Of a stretch of 64,000 bases of DNA, positions 53,506 through 61,359 are shown piece by piece. The notes beneath the pieces are model-generated. The model was not told the origin of the DNA and searched no databases. It saw nothing but the letters and a program-made list of their open reading frames with translations. Source of the stretch: Maribacter dokdonensis DSW-8 (GTDB taxonomy: Bacteria > Bacteroidota > Bacteroidia > Flavobacteriales > Flavobacteriaceae); the NCBI RefSeq assembly GCF_001447995.1, contig NZ_LDPE01000009.1, forward strand, positions 1 through 64,000, given 5' to 3'. A program made the translations under genes and the position numbers. Within the stretch, counting starts at the first letter, position 1. Each line of letters opens with the position of its first letter.

Positions 53506-54789
53506 ATGAGTTTAAAAAGCAAATTACACGAACTTAAACTGAAGTATCAGGGTAAGAAAATGGCTCCTGCCTTTAATGCCATTCATACTTTTTTGTTTTC
53601 GCCAGATGAGACTACCCATGCAGGTGGTACACATGTTAAGGCGGTAGATGATTTAAAGCGTACCATGAACACGGTAATTATGGCGCTGGTACCGGTGTTG
53701 ATATTTTCAATGTTCAATGCGGGTTATCAATATTATTCTGCTATCAATGGTTTTCCTGAGGAATTTTCGTTGATGAACGATTTCCTTACTTGGGATAATT
53801 TTTGGATCGGTATTATTAAGGTTTTGCCATTAGTTGTGGTTTCTTATGCTGTAGGTCTAATAGTGGAATTCATTTTTGCTGTTATCAAAGGTCATGAGGT
53901 AGAAGAAGGTTATTTGGTTACCGGTATGTTGGTGCCATTAATTGTTCCTGTAGATACACCGCTTTGGATGTTGGCGGTAGCCGTAGTTTTCGGTGTTGTG
54001 ATCGGTAAAGAGGTTTTTGGTGGAACAGGAATGAATATTCTTAATCCTGCCTTAACAATTAGAGCATTTTTATTCTTCGCTTATCCAACTTGGATGAGTG
54101 GTGATAAAGTTTGGGTTTACGGCGCTAGAGAGCGTTCAGAAGAGATTCTGGCAGGTGCTACAAATGTAGATGCTTACTCTGGGGAGACCATATTAGGATT
54201 TTTAGCGCAAAACAAAGGTGCGGAGATGTCCTATTCTGTTTCGGATATGTTCTTCGGATTTATTCCAGGTTCTGTTGGTGAAACATCTGCTTTCCTGATT
54301 TTGCTAGGAGGTTTGTTTTTGATATTCACAAAAATCGCTAGCTGGAGAATAATGCTAAGTGCTGTAATCGGTTCATTGGTTATGGGCTTAATATTCAATC
54401 AAGTTGTTGAATTTGGTTGGGTTGCGGAATCTAGTAAGTTCTACGGTTTAATGAGTTTTGATTTCTGGAAACATTTAATTGTGGGTGGTCTTGCCTTTGG
54501 TATTGTTTACATGGCAACTGATCCTGTAACTGGTTCTCAGACAAATAAGGGTAAATGGTACTATGGGTTCTTTATCGGGTTTATTTCTGTAATGATCCGT
54601 GTATTCAACCCAGCATACCCAGAAGGTGTGTTCTTAGCTATCCTATTAATGAACGTATTTGCACCTACAATTGATCATTATGTGGTTAGGGGCAATATCA
54701 AGAATAGAATGAAAAGATTAAAAGATGCTACTATCTATCCAAAAGATTCAGATGGTAAGGCAGAAGAACTTAAAGCTGAAACAGTTTAA
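53506..54789 (+). CDS. nqrB: Na+-translocating NADH:quinone reductase subunit B
   Basis: NqrB is the main membrane subunit, carrying a covalently bound FMN and riboflavin, and central to Na+ transport. The protein is 427 residues with about ten helices. FGGTGMNILNPALTIRAFLFFAYP is typical. The FMN-attachment segment reads DAYSGETIL (residues 222-230) where the common form is DGYSGAT; Thr228 is the expected acceptor, but the preceding Ala is Glu. MATDPVTGSQTNKGKW and RVFNPAYPEG are further conserved sites. Confidence 0.97.
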   Translation: MSLKSKLHELKLKYQGKKMAPAFNAIHTFLFSPDETTHAGGTHVKAVDDLKRTMNTVIMALVPVLIFSMFNAGYQYYSAINGFPEEFSLMNDFLTWDNFWIGIIKVLPLVVVSYAVGLIVEFIFAVIKGHEVEEGYLVTGMLVPLIVPVDTPLWMLAVAVVFGVVIGKEVFGGTGMNILNPALTIRAFLFFAYPTWMSGDKVWVYGARERSEEILAGATNVDAYSGETILGFLAQNKGAEMSYSVSDMFFGFIPGSVGETSAFLILLGGLFLIFTKIASWRIMLSAVIGSLVMGLIFNQVVEFGWVAESSKFYGLMSFDFWKHLIVGGLAFGIVYMATDPVTGSQTNKGKWYYGFFIGFISVMIRVFNPAYPEGVFLAILLMNVFAPTIDHYVVRGNIKNRMKRLKDATIYPKDSDGKAEELKAETV

Positions 54790-54791
54790 TT

Positions 54792-55544
54792 ATGGCTAAT
54801 AAAACAGATAGTAACGTTTATACAGTAGTTTTTGCTGCTGTTATGGTTGTGGTAGTTGGTTCAATACTTGCATTCTTGGCATCGGCATTGCGACCAAATA
54901 TCAAAGAGAATGAGCGTTTTGAAAAACAACAGAACATTCTGTATGCAATGGGTGTTAACGAAAATGGTGATGATGCCGGTAGCGTTAACTTTATTCCAAC
55001 AGATGTGGTTGAAGACGAGTTTGCTAATTATATCAAGGAGCAATTGGTAATTCAAGGTGATAAAATCACTGAGGACAATGAAGCTTATTTAATTGATTTA
55101 AAAAAGCAATTGGCGAACATTAAAAAGGGAGAACCTTATAAGTTGCCAGTTTTTATCGGTGAGAAAGACGGGAAGAAATTCTACATCATTCCTATGTACG
55201 GTAAAGGGCTTTGGGATGCCATTTGGGGCTTTATCGCTTTAGATGATACTATGACGGTTCAGGGTGTTTATTTTGATCATAAAGGTGAAACGCCAGGTTT
55301 AGGTGCCAACATTAAAATGCGTTATTTCATGGACGATTTTAAAGGTGAGACCATACTTAATGGAACTCAATACGCTGGTATATCCGTAGCAAAGGGTAAT
55401 AATGATCCATTGAATAAAACAAAAGATGATAATGAAGTAGATGCCTTGGCGGGCGCTACTATTACCGGTAACGGTGTTTCTGCTATGATCAGCGAAACTG
55501 TTAAATTATATAAACCTTATTTAGAAACAATTAGAGCAAAGTAA
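54792..55544 (+). CDS. nqrC: Na+-translocating NADH:quinone reductase subunit C
   Basis: NqrC is anchored by one N-terminal helix (about 10-32) and has a periplasmic FMN-binding domain. The flavinylation motif is DALAGATITG (residues 217-226), with Thr223 the expected FMN site, placed there by ApbE. Other conserved segments are YGKGLWDAIWGFIALD and HKGETPGLGA. It is 250 residues and starts 2 bp after nqrB. Confidence 0.97.
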   Translation: MANKTDSNVYTVVFAAVMVVVVGSILAFLASALRPNIKENERFEKQQNILYAMGVNENGDDAGSVNFIPTDVVEDEFANYIKEQLVIQGDKITEDNEAYLIDLKKQLANIKKGEPYKLPVFIGEKDGKKFYIIPMYGKGLWDAIWGFIALDDTMTVQGVYFDHKGETPGLGANIKMRYFMDDFKGETILNGTQYAGISVAKGNNDPLNKTKDDNEVDALAGATITGNGVSAMISETVKLYKPYLETIRAK

Positions 55545-55545
55545 T

Positions 55546-56193
55546 ATGGCACTACTATCAAAAAAAGATACAAATCTTATTACAGATCCGTTAGCGGATA
55601 ACAACCCTATTACCATTCAGGTGTTAGGTATCTGTTCAGCATTGGCAATTACGGCGGAACTAAAAGCATCTTTGGTGATGGCAATTTCTGTAATGTTCGT
55701 ATTGGGTGCGGGTAATGTTGTAATCTCCTTGATGAGAAACATTATACCTTCAAAAATTAGAATTATTGTTCAACTTATTGTAGTTGCTACTTTGGTAATT
55801 ATAGTGGATCAAGTGCTAAAGGCATTTGCATACGAGTTAAGTAAAACCTTAGCGGTTTTCGTAGGGCTTATTATTACCAATTGTATTATTATGGGACGTT
55901 TTGAGGCATTTGCATTGGCAAACGGTCCTTGGCGTTCATTTTTAGATGGTATTGGTAACTCTTTAGGTTACGGTGTTATTCTAATCATCGTAGGGTTCTT
56001 TAGAGAACTTTTAGGTTCGGGAACGTTGTTCGGTATTCCGGTTTTAGGTGATCCAATTGAAAAAACAGGATTGTACGCTACAGGTTATGAGAATAATGGT
56101 TTTATGATTATACCACCGGCAGCGTTAATAGTTGTTGGTATTATCATTTGGGTACAACGTTCAAGAAACCCTGCGCTTGTAGAAGAAAATTAA
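55546..56193 (+). CDS. nqrD: Na+-translocating NADH:quinone reductase subunit D
   Basis: NqrD is a six-helix membrane subunit related to RnfE that, with NqrE, encloses the intramembrane iron-sulfur centre. Conserved sites are QVLGICSALAIT (with the Cys) and GLIITNCIIMGRFEAFA (second Cys). 215 residues. It is separated from nqrC by one base. Confidence 0.97.
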   Translation: MALLSKKDTNLITDPLADNNPITIQVLGICSALAITAELKASLVMAISVMFVLGAGNVVISLMRNIIPSKIRIIVQLIVVATLVIIVDQVLKAFAYELSKTLAVFVGLIITNCIIMGRFEAFALANGPWRSFLDGIGNSLGYGVILIIVGFFRELLGSGTLFGIPVLGDPIEKTGLYATGYENNGFMIIPPAALIVVGIIIWVQRSRNPALVEEN

Positions 56194-56213
56194 ACGACAT
56201 TTAAGTAGAAATT

Positions 56214-56978
56214 ATGTTAGAACATGTAGAATTATTTTTTAAGTCCATCTTTATAGATAACATGGTATTTGCCGTGTTCTTGGGGATGTGTTCTTATTTG
56301 GCGGTATCAAAAAAAGTTGCTACTGCTGTTGGTTTAGGTGCTGCTGTAATATTCGTATTGGCGGTTACCGTACCAATGAACTGGTTATTGGATAAGTATT
56401 TACTACAGGATGGTGCCTTGGTTTGGTTGGGACCTGAGTATGCGGATTACAATCTTAGCTTTTTATCGTTTATCTTATTTATCGCAACCATTGCAACAAT
56501 GGTGCAATTGGTGGAGATTGTAGTTGAGAAATTCTCACCTTCCTTATATAACTCATTGGGTATATTTTTACCGTTGATTGCTGTAAACTGTGCAATTTTG
56601 GGTGGATCGTTATTCATGCAGGCAAGAGAGATAGAAACTTTTGGTTTGGCATTTAATTACGGAGTGAGTTCTGGAATTGGATGGTTCTTGGCTATTTTGG
56701 CAATTGCTGCCATTCGTGAGAAAATTAGATATAGTAATGTTCCTGCACCTTTAAGAGGTTTAGGTATTACATTTATCATTACTGGTTTAATGGGAATTGG
56801 TTTTCAAAGTTTCGGTGGTATGTTGACCGGTGGCGGTGATGATGCTGAAGAGGCAACGGAACAAGTAAATCAAGTAACTCAGCCAGAAGTGGTTGCACCA
56901 ATTGAAGAAGAGGTAGTAGTAGATAAGAACGAAGAAATTGACGAAAAAGTGATTTCTTATAACGACGTAAACAAATAA
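56214..56978 (+). CDS. nqrE: Na+-translocating NADH:quinone reductase subunit E (extended C-terminus)
   Basis: NqrE, related to RnfA, is a six-helix membrane protein that pairs with NqrD. The first about 205 residues are the normal subunit, including FLGMCSYLAVSKK and PLIAVNCAILGGSLFM with the two iron-ligand cysteines. A further tail of about 45 residues (from about 208) is acidic and low in complexity (DDAEEATEQV ... EEEVVVDKNEEIDEKV). Because of this tail the product is 254 residues rather than about 200. The frame is open and no frameshift is indicated. It precedes nqrF by 2 bp. Confidence 0.95.
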   Translation: MLEHVELFFKSIFIDNMVFAVFLGMCSYLAVSKKVATAVGLGAAVIFVLAVTVPMNWLLDKYLLQDGALVWLGPEYADYNLSFLSFILFIATIATMVQLVEIVVEKFSPSLYNSLGIFLPLIAVNCAILGGSLFMQAREIETFGLAFNYGVSSGIGWFLAILAIAAIREKIRYSNVPAPLRGLGITFIITGLMGIGFQSFGGMLTGGGDDAEEATEQVNQVTQPEVVAPIEEEVVVDKNEEIDEKVISYNDVNK

Positions 56979-56980
56979 TT

Positions 56981-58288
56981 ATGATTTTAGCTGCAAGTAC
57001 TGGCGGAACAATACTAATAACTGTTGTCGCATTTCTAATACTGTTGATGGTGTTAGTGGCATTGCTTCTGTTTACCAAACAAAAACTTTCTCCATCAGGT
57101 CCTGTGACCATTACTATAAATGGAGAGAAGAAAATTGAAGTTGCATCAGGTGGGTCATTATTATCTACCTTAGGTAACCAAAAAGTATTTTTACCATCTG
57201 CCTGTGGTGGTGGTGGAACATGTATTCAATGTGAATGTCACGTTCTTTCTGGTGGGGGTGAGGCCTTACCTACTGAAACTCCTCACTTTTCTAAGAAAGA
57301 ATTAAACCATGGTGCACGTTTGGCCTGTCAGGTTAAGGTAAAGCAAGACATGGAAATTACCATCCCAGAAGAGGTGTTCGGTATTAAGAAATGGCCTGCG
57401 AAAGTAGTTCGTAATTATAACGTTGCTTCTTTTATTAAGGAATTTGTAGTTGAGATTCCAGAAGATATGGGCTATAAAGCTGGTGGTTATATTCAAATTG
57501 AGATTCCTGAGTGTGAGGTTAAGTATGCTGATATAGATATTACTGCTCACCCAGAAGAGCATGAAACTCCAGATAAGTTCCAAGCTGAGTGGGATAAGTT
57601 CAACCTTTGGCCTTTGGTGATGAAGAATCCGGAAACGGTTGAGAGAGCTTATTCAATGGCTTCTTTCCCAGCTGAGGGTAGAGAAATTATGTTGAACGTA
57701 CGTATTGCTACTCCGCCATGGGATCGAGCTAAAAACGGATGGATGGATGTTAATCCTGGTGTTGCGTCATCTTATATCTTTAACTTGAAGCCTGGTGATG
57801 ATTGTACAATTTCAGGTCCTTACGGTGAATTCTTCATCAATGAATCAGATTCAGAAATGTTGTACGTAGGTGGTGGTGCAGGTATGGCGCCAATGCGTTC
57901 TCACTTATATCACTTATTTAAAACTTTAAAGACTGATAGAAAAGTAACTTACTGGTACGGTGGACGATCTAAAAGAGAACTTTTCTACTTGGATCATTTC
58001 TATAAGTTGGAAGAAGAGTTTCCAAATTTCAAATTCTACTTGGCATTATCAGAACCATTAGAAGAAGATAATTGGAAAGTAAAAGAGAATATAGATGCAC
58101 CTGGTGATGGTTTCGTAGGTTTCATACACAATTGTGTAATTGATAACTACCTAAGTCTTCATGAGTCTCCAGAAGATATTGAACTTTATTTCTGTGGACC
58201 ACCATTAATGAACAAAGCTGTTCAGAAAATGGGTGAAGATTTCGGAATTCCAGATGAACATATACGTTTTGATGACTTTGGAGGATAA
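56981..58288 (+). CDS. nqrF: Na+-translocating NADH:quinone reductase subunit F
   Basis: NqrF is the NADH-oxidising entry subunit. A single N-terminal helix (about 8-29) is followed by a plant-type [2Fe-2S] domain with ligands in SACGGGGTCIQCECHV and LACQVKV, then an FAD domain (RAYSMASFP) and an NADH domain (YVGGGAGMAPMRSH, YFCGPPLMNKAVQKM). 435 residues. It ends the nqr cistrons; a terminator is 28 bp downstream. Confidence 0.98.
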   Translation: MILAASTGGTILITVVAFLILLMVLVALLLFTKQKLSPSGPVTITINGEKKIEVASGGSLLSTLGNQKVFLPSACGGGGTCIQCECHVLSGGGEALPTETPHFSKKELNHGARLACQVKVKQDMEITIPEEVFGIKKWPAKVVRNYNVASFIKEFVVEIPEDMGYKAGGYIQIEIPECEVKYADIDITAHPEEHETPDKFQAEWDKFNLWPLVMKNPETVERAYSMASFPAEGREIMLNVRIATPPWDRAKNGWMDVNPGVASSYIFNLKPGDDCTISGPYGEFFINESDSEMLYVGGGAGMAPMRSHLYHLFKTLKTDRKVTYWYGGRSKRELFYLDHFYKLEEEFPNFKFYLALSEPLEEDNWKVKENIDAPGDGFVGFIHNCVIDNYLSLHESPEDIELYFCGPPLMNKAVQKMGEDFGIPDEHIRFDDFGG

Positions 58289-58316
58289 CATATAAGTTGT
58301 TGAAATAGAATAAATT

Positions 58317-58346
58317 AACCGGTATGTAATGTATCGGTTTTTTTTA
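58317..58346 (+). terminator. Terminator after nqrF
   Basis: AACCGGTA (58317-58324) pairs with TATCGGTT (58332-58339, one G-T wobble), with a 7-nt loop and a run of T (58338-58345). It separates nqrA-F from the small gene and apbE downstream, which may be expressed by read-through or from an unrecognised promoter. Confidence 0.85.
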
Positions 58347-58361
58347 TAATTTTATTTAGAT

Positions 58362-58724
58362 ATGCACGTATTAACAGAACAGGAGCTTCACAATTTGGCA
58401 ATGAATATTGTTGGGAAGCAGTTAGAGGAAGCAGGGTTTGAGTTTTTAGCGGTCAATAGTGAATTGCGTAAGAATCCGCAATTTGTTTGTACCAAGGATA
58501 AGAAGATGCGTTTTATTGTGGTTAAGGCAATTGAATATCCAGGTGATCCCAAGGATTTAGATTTTTTTATGTCCGATTTAAAGAAAATGAAAGAACACGC
58601 CCTTAAGTTTGAGGCAACTACATTTTATGCAGGTGTGGGGTTGGTGAATGCAGCTGACCATAATTTACCGGTGTATTTAGATGAGGAGTATATTGTTGAT
58701 TATGATGGTTTGGTAGAAATATGA
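58362..58724 (+). CDS. Conserved hypothetical protein linked to nqr/apbE (120 aa)
   Basis: A soluble 120-residue protein without signal or membrane segment, composed as alternating strands and helices (LAMNIVGKQLEEAGFEFLAV, FVCTKDKKMRFIVVKAIEYPGD, TTFYAGVGLVNAADHNLPVYLDEEYIVDYDGLVEI). No catalytic motif is evident. Relatives in flavobacteria sit at the same place and are sometimes labelled Nqr subunit F, but this sequence has no Fe-S, FAD or NADH motif. Its stop overlaps the apbE start by 4 bp, so the two are translationally coupled, suggesting a role connected to flavin transfer or the Nqr pump. Function unknown. Confidence 0.88.
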   Translation: MHVLTEQELHNLAMNIVGKQLEEAGFEFLAVNSELRKNPQFVCTKDKKMRFIVVKAIEYPGDPKDLDFFMSDLKKMKEHALKFEATTFYAGVGLVNAADHNLPVYLDEEYIVDYDGLVEI

Positions 58725-59734
58725 AAAAGTACTTTTTAATAATTGGTTTGCTGGCTGTTGGTTTTCAGTCGTGTAAATTCGGCAGTGATAATTTTGTACG
58801 TAATGATAATGTTGGTGGAGCCTTAGGTACTTCATATAGTATTATATCCTTTACGGAGAATAAATCTGACTTACAACCAGAAATTGATTCGGTATTTGCG
58901 GTCATTAACCAATCGTTATCTACCTATATTCCAGAGTCGGATATATCAAGGGTCAATAATGGTGATAGCACTGTGGTTGTAGATGCTATGTTCAAGGAGG
59001 TTTTACAGCTGTCACAAACCATTCATAAGGAAACAAATGGCTTCTTTGATCCTACTGTTGGTACATTGGTGAATGCTTGGGGTTTTGGACCTGAGCAAAA
59101 AATAACTATGGATAGTTTAAAAGTGGATAGTCTTTTAAATTATGTTGGTCTTGACAAGGTTTCTTTAAATCAGAATAATCAAATTATAAAGACCGATAGT
59201 CGCATCTATTTAGATTTTAATTCAATTGCCAAAGGTTATGCTATAGATAGGTTGGCTGCCATGTTAAATGCTAAGGGAATTCAAAACTACTTAATAGAAG
59301 TGGGTGGTGAACTTGTAGCGAAAGGTAAAAACGTGCTTAAGAATAAATCTTGGGTAGTAGGTATTGATGACCCTGAAATGGATATAAGCAGGGCTACCAG
59401 AATTTTAATCAATTTAAACGACAAGGCATTGGCTTCGTCAGGAAATTACCGTAAATACAGGGTAGATGGGGCAACTGGTAAAAAATATGTTCATACAGTA
59501 AATCCTAAAACCGGTTACACGCAATTATCCAATACACTGGGCGTAACCATTTTAGCGGATAATTGTGCTACGGCAGACGGTTATGCTACCGCTTTCATGG
59601 CAATGGACCTAGATGAGGCGTTTAAGGTAATCAGTGAGAATAAAAGTTTAGAGGCTTATATCGTATATATAGATGAGAATGGTGATACTCAGGAATATAT
59701 GACACAAGGATTTAAATCGTTAGTAGTGGAATAA
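58721..59734 (+). CDS. apbE: FAD:protein FMN transferase ApbE
   Basis: ApbE transfers FMN from FAD to a threonine on NqrB and NqrC in the periplasm. This 337-residue protein has a lipoprotein signal (MKKYFLIIGLLAVGFQSC, Cys18), LGTSYSIISF, FDPTVGTLVNAWGFG, the DFNSIAKGYAIDRL segment, EVGGELVAKGKN, HTVNPKTGYTQL and the Mg-binding ADGYATAFMAM. All substrates expected, nqrB and nqrC, lie just upstream. It is convergent with a methyltransferase gene, the two stop codons abutting with no base between. Confidence 0.95.
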   Translation: MKKYFLIIGLLAVGFQSCKFGSDNFVRNDNVGGALGTSYSIISFTENKSDLQPEIDSVFAVINQSLSTYIPESDISRVNNGDSTVVVDAMFKEVLQLSQTIHKETNGFFDPTVGTLVNAWGFGPEQKITMDSLKVDSLLNYVGLDKVSLNQNNQIIKTDSRIYLDFNSIAKGYAIDRLAAMLNAKGIQNYLIEVGGELVAKGKNVLKNKSWVVGIDDPEMDISRATRILINLNDKALASSGNYRKYRVDGATGKKYVHTVNPKTGYTQLSNTLGVTILADNCATADGYATAFMAMDLDEAFKVISENKSLEAYIVYIDENGDTQEYMTQGFKSLVVE

Positions 59735-60499
59735 TTATTTCCTTACTAATGGAATGATTTCACCAGGAGCTAGTCGGTATCTATCTATTTCTTCTTGGCT
59801 CAAAAGTTTTGTGAAATCTATTTCTTCGACCGTGAAACCAATAGTTCTCAATTTATTGAAATAGTCTCTACCATAAATTCGAACATGGTCATATTGACCA
59901 AAAATCTTTGCACGTTCTACTTTGTCCGTTATAGAATCGTCTTCAAAGGTGTTTTCCCTATTTAAGTCTTGTGGTATTTGAAAAATGCCCCAACCGCCTG
60001 GTTTTAAAATTCTATATAATTCAGACATCGCTTTGGTGTCATCTGGTATGTGTTCTAATACATGATTGCATAAAATCACATCGAACTTGTTGTCTTCAAA
60101 AGGCAAGTTGCATATATCTGCTTTAACGTCCGCTAAGGGAGAATTTAGGTCTGTAGTTACGTAATTAAGGTTCTTTAATTTTCTAAATCTTTTATAGAAA
60201 GCTTGTTCTGGTGCAAAATGTAATACGTGTAAACGGGCTGTAAAAAAGTCCGTTTCCTTTTTCAGAAACATCCATAGCAATCTATGTCTTTCCAAAGATA
60301 GGGTAGAGGGGGATAGTACATTTTCCCGCGGATTTTCATAGCCATATGGTAGAAAACTTCTAAAGGTGTTGCCATCAATTGGATCTTCATAGGTGTTGCC
60401 CCGGTAATAAGCCTTAAAAAATGGTTTCACCAAAAAGCTAAGTGAAATTAATACCGGTCTAGGAACAAGGTTGAGAAAAAATTTAAAAATTTTTTTCAT
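59735..60499 (-). CDS. Class I SAM-dependent methyltransferase
   Basis: A 254-residue protein with a Methyltransf_11 type core: LHFAPEQAFYKRF (SAM-binding region), FDVILCNHVLEHIPDDTKAMSELYRILKPGGWGIF. The N-terminal part (about 1-35) is basic with hydrophobic stretches (FFLNLVPRPVLISLSFLV), possibly membrane-associated. Substrate is unknown; glycan or lipid methylation is possible but not supported. It is the last gene of the gpmI-map unit, 9 bp after map. Confidence 0.88.
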   Translation of the reverse strand: MKKIFKFFLNLVPRPVLISLSFLVKPFFKAYYRGNTYEDPIDGNTFRSFLPYGYENPRENVLSPSTLSLERHRLLWMFLKKETDFFTARLHVLHFAPEQAFYKRFRKLKNLNYVTTDLNSPLADVKADICNLPFEDNKFDVILCNHVLEHIPDDTKAMSELYRILKPGGWGIFQIPQDLNRENTFEDDSITDKVERAKIFGQYDHVRIYGRDYFNKLRTIGFTVEEIDFTKLLSQEEIDRYRLAPGEIIPLVRK

Positions 60500-60508
60500 G
60501 CTTGTTGA

Positions 60509-61333
60509 CTAGCTTTTTACGATGGAAGAAGTAAATTCATCTTCTTCATCACTTTCAATACCCAAGGCTTCATAAATGTATTTAAAAGTCGATAATAACT
60601 CTGGTTTTCCATTTACAATAGCTACATCATGCTCAAAATGGGCGCTAGGTTGACCATCTGCGGTAAGTATCGTCCATCCGTCTTTTAGTTGTTTAATATT
60701 CTTAGTACCCATATTGGTCATAGGCTCTATAGCTACCGTCATACCCTCAAGAAATTTTTTACCTCTTCCGCGTCTACCATAATTTGGCATTTCAGGACCT
60801 TCGTGCATGGTTCTTCCCAAACCATGACCAACCAATTCACGTACCACCCCGTAGCCATGGTCTTCCGTAAATTTTTGAATAGCATAACCTACATCACCAA
60901 CTCGGTTACCTACTTTAAATTCACGTATGCCAACGTAGAGTGATTTTTTAGTGACCTCAAGGAGTTTTTTTACCTCTGGGCTAACTTCGCCTACTTCAAA
61001 TGTGTATGCATGATCACCGTAGAATTCGTTTTTTAAAGCACCGCAATCTATTGAGATGATATCACCTTCTTTCAATGGTGTATTATTTGGAATACCATGT
61101 ACCACTTGTGCATTAGGGCTCATGCATAACGAGTTTGGAAAATCATATAAACCTAAAAAGCCAGGTACTGCACCATGATCGCGAATAAAAGTTTCTGCCA
61201 TAGCATCTAACTGAAGAGTCGTAACTCCCGGTTTAACTTCTGCAGCGATCATTCCCAAGGTCTTGGAAACGATCAAGGCGCTTTCTCGCATTAATTCAAT
61301 CTCTTCAGCTGTTTTTATTTTAATCGTGCTCAT
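60509..61333 (-). CDS. map: Methionine aminopeptidase type I
   Basis: Map removes the initiator methionine from nascent proteins. The five metal ligands of type I enzymes can be located: IDCGA (Asp), GDHAYTF (Asp), VGHGLGRTMHEGP (His), IEPMT (Glu), HFEHDVAI (Glu region), with substrate-side VVHGIPN. It is 274 residues; the last 20 are acidic (SDEEDEF), a bit longer than the 264-residue E. coli enzyme. It lies 26 bp after gpmI. Confidence 0.97.
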   Translation of the reverse strand: MSTIKIKTAEEIELMRESALIVSKTLGMIAAEVKPGVTTLQLDAMAETFIRDHGAVPGFLGLYDFPNSLCMSPNAQVVHGIPNNTPLKEGDIISIDCGALKNEFYGDHAYTFEVGEVSPEVKKLLEVTKKSLYVGIREFKVGNRVGDVGYAIQKFTEDHGYGVVRELVGHGLGRTMHEGPEMPNYGRRGRGKKFLEGMTVAIEPMTNMGTKNIKQLKDGWTILTADGQPSAHFEHDVAIVNGKPELLSTFKYIYEALGIESDEEDEFTSSIVKS

Positions 61334-61359
61334 GATGTGCTAATGGGTTGGTTATGTAA

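Noticed and set aside
56836-56978. NqrE tail as a frameshift artefact
   Set aside because: The frame stays open to a stop 2 bp before nqrF and keeps codon use like the rest, so an intact extension is more likely.
58362-58724. Small gene as a second nqrF
   Set aside because: It lacks the Fe-S cysteines and the FAD and NADH motifs of NqrF; the label would come from neighbourhood only.
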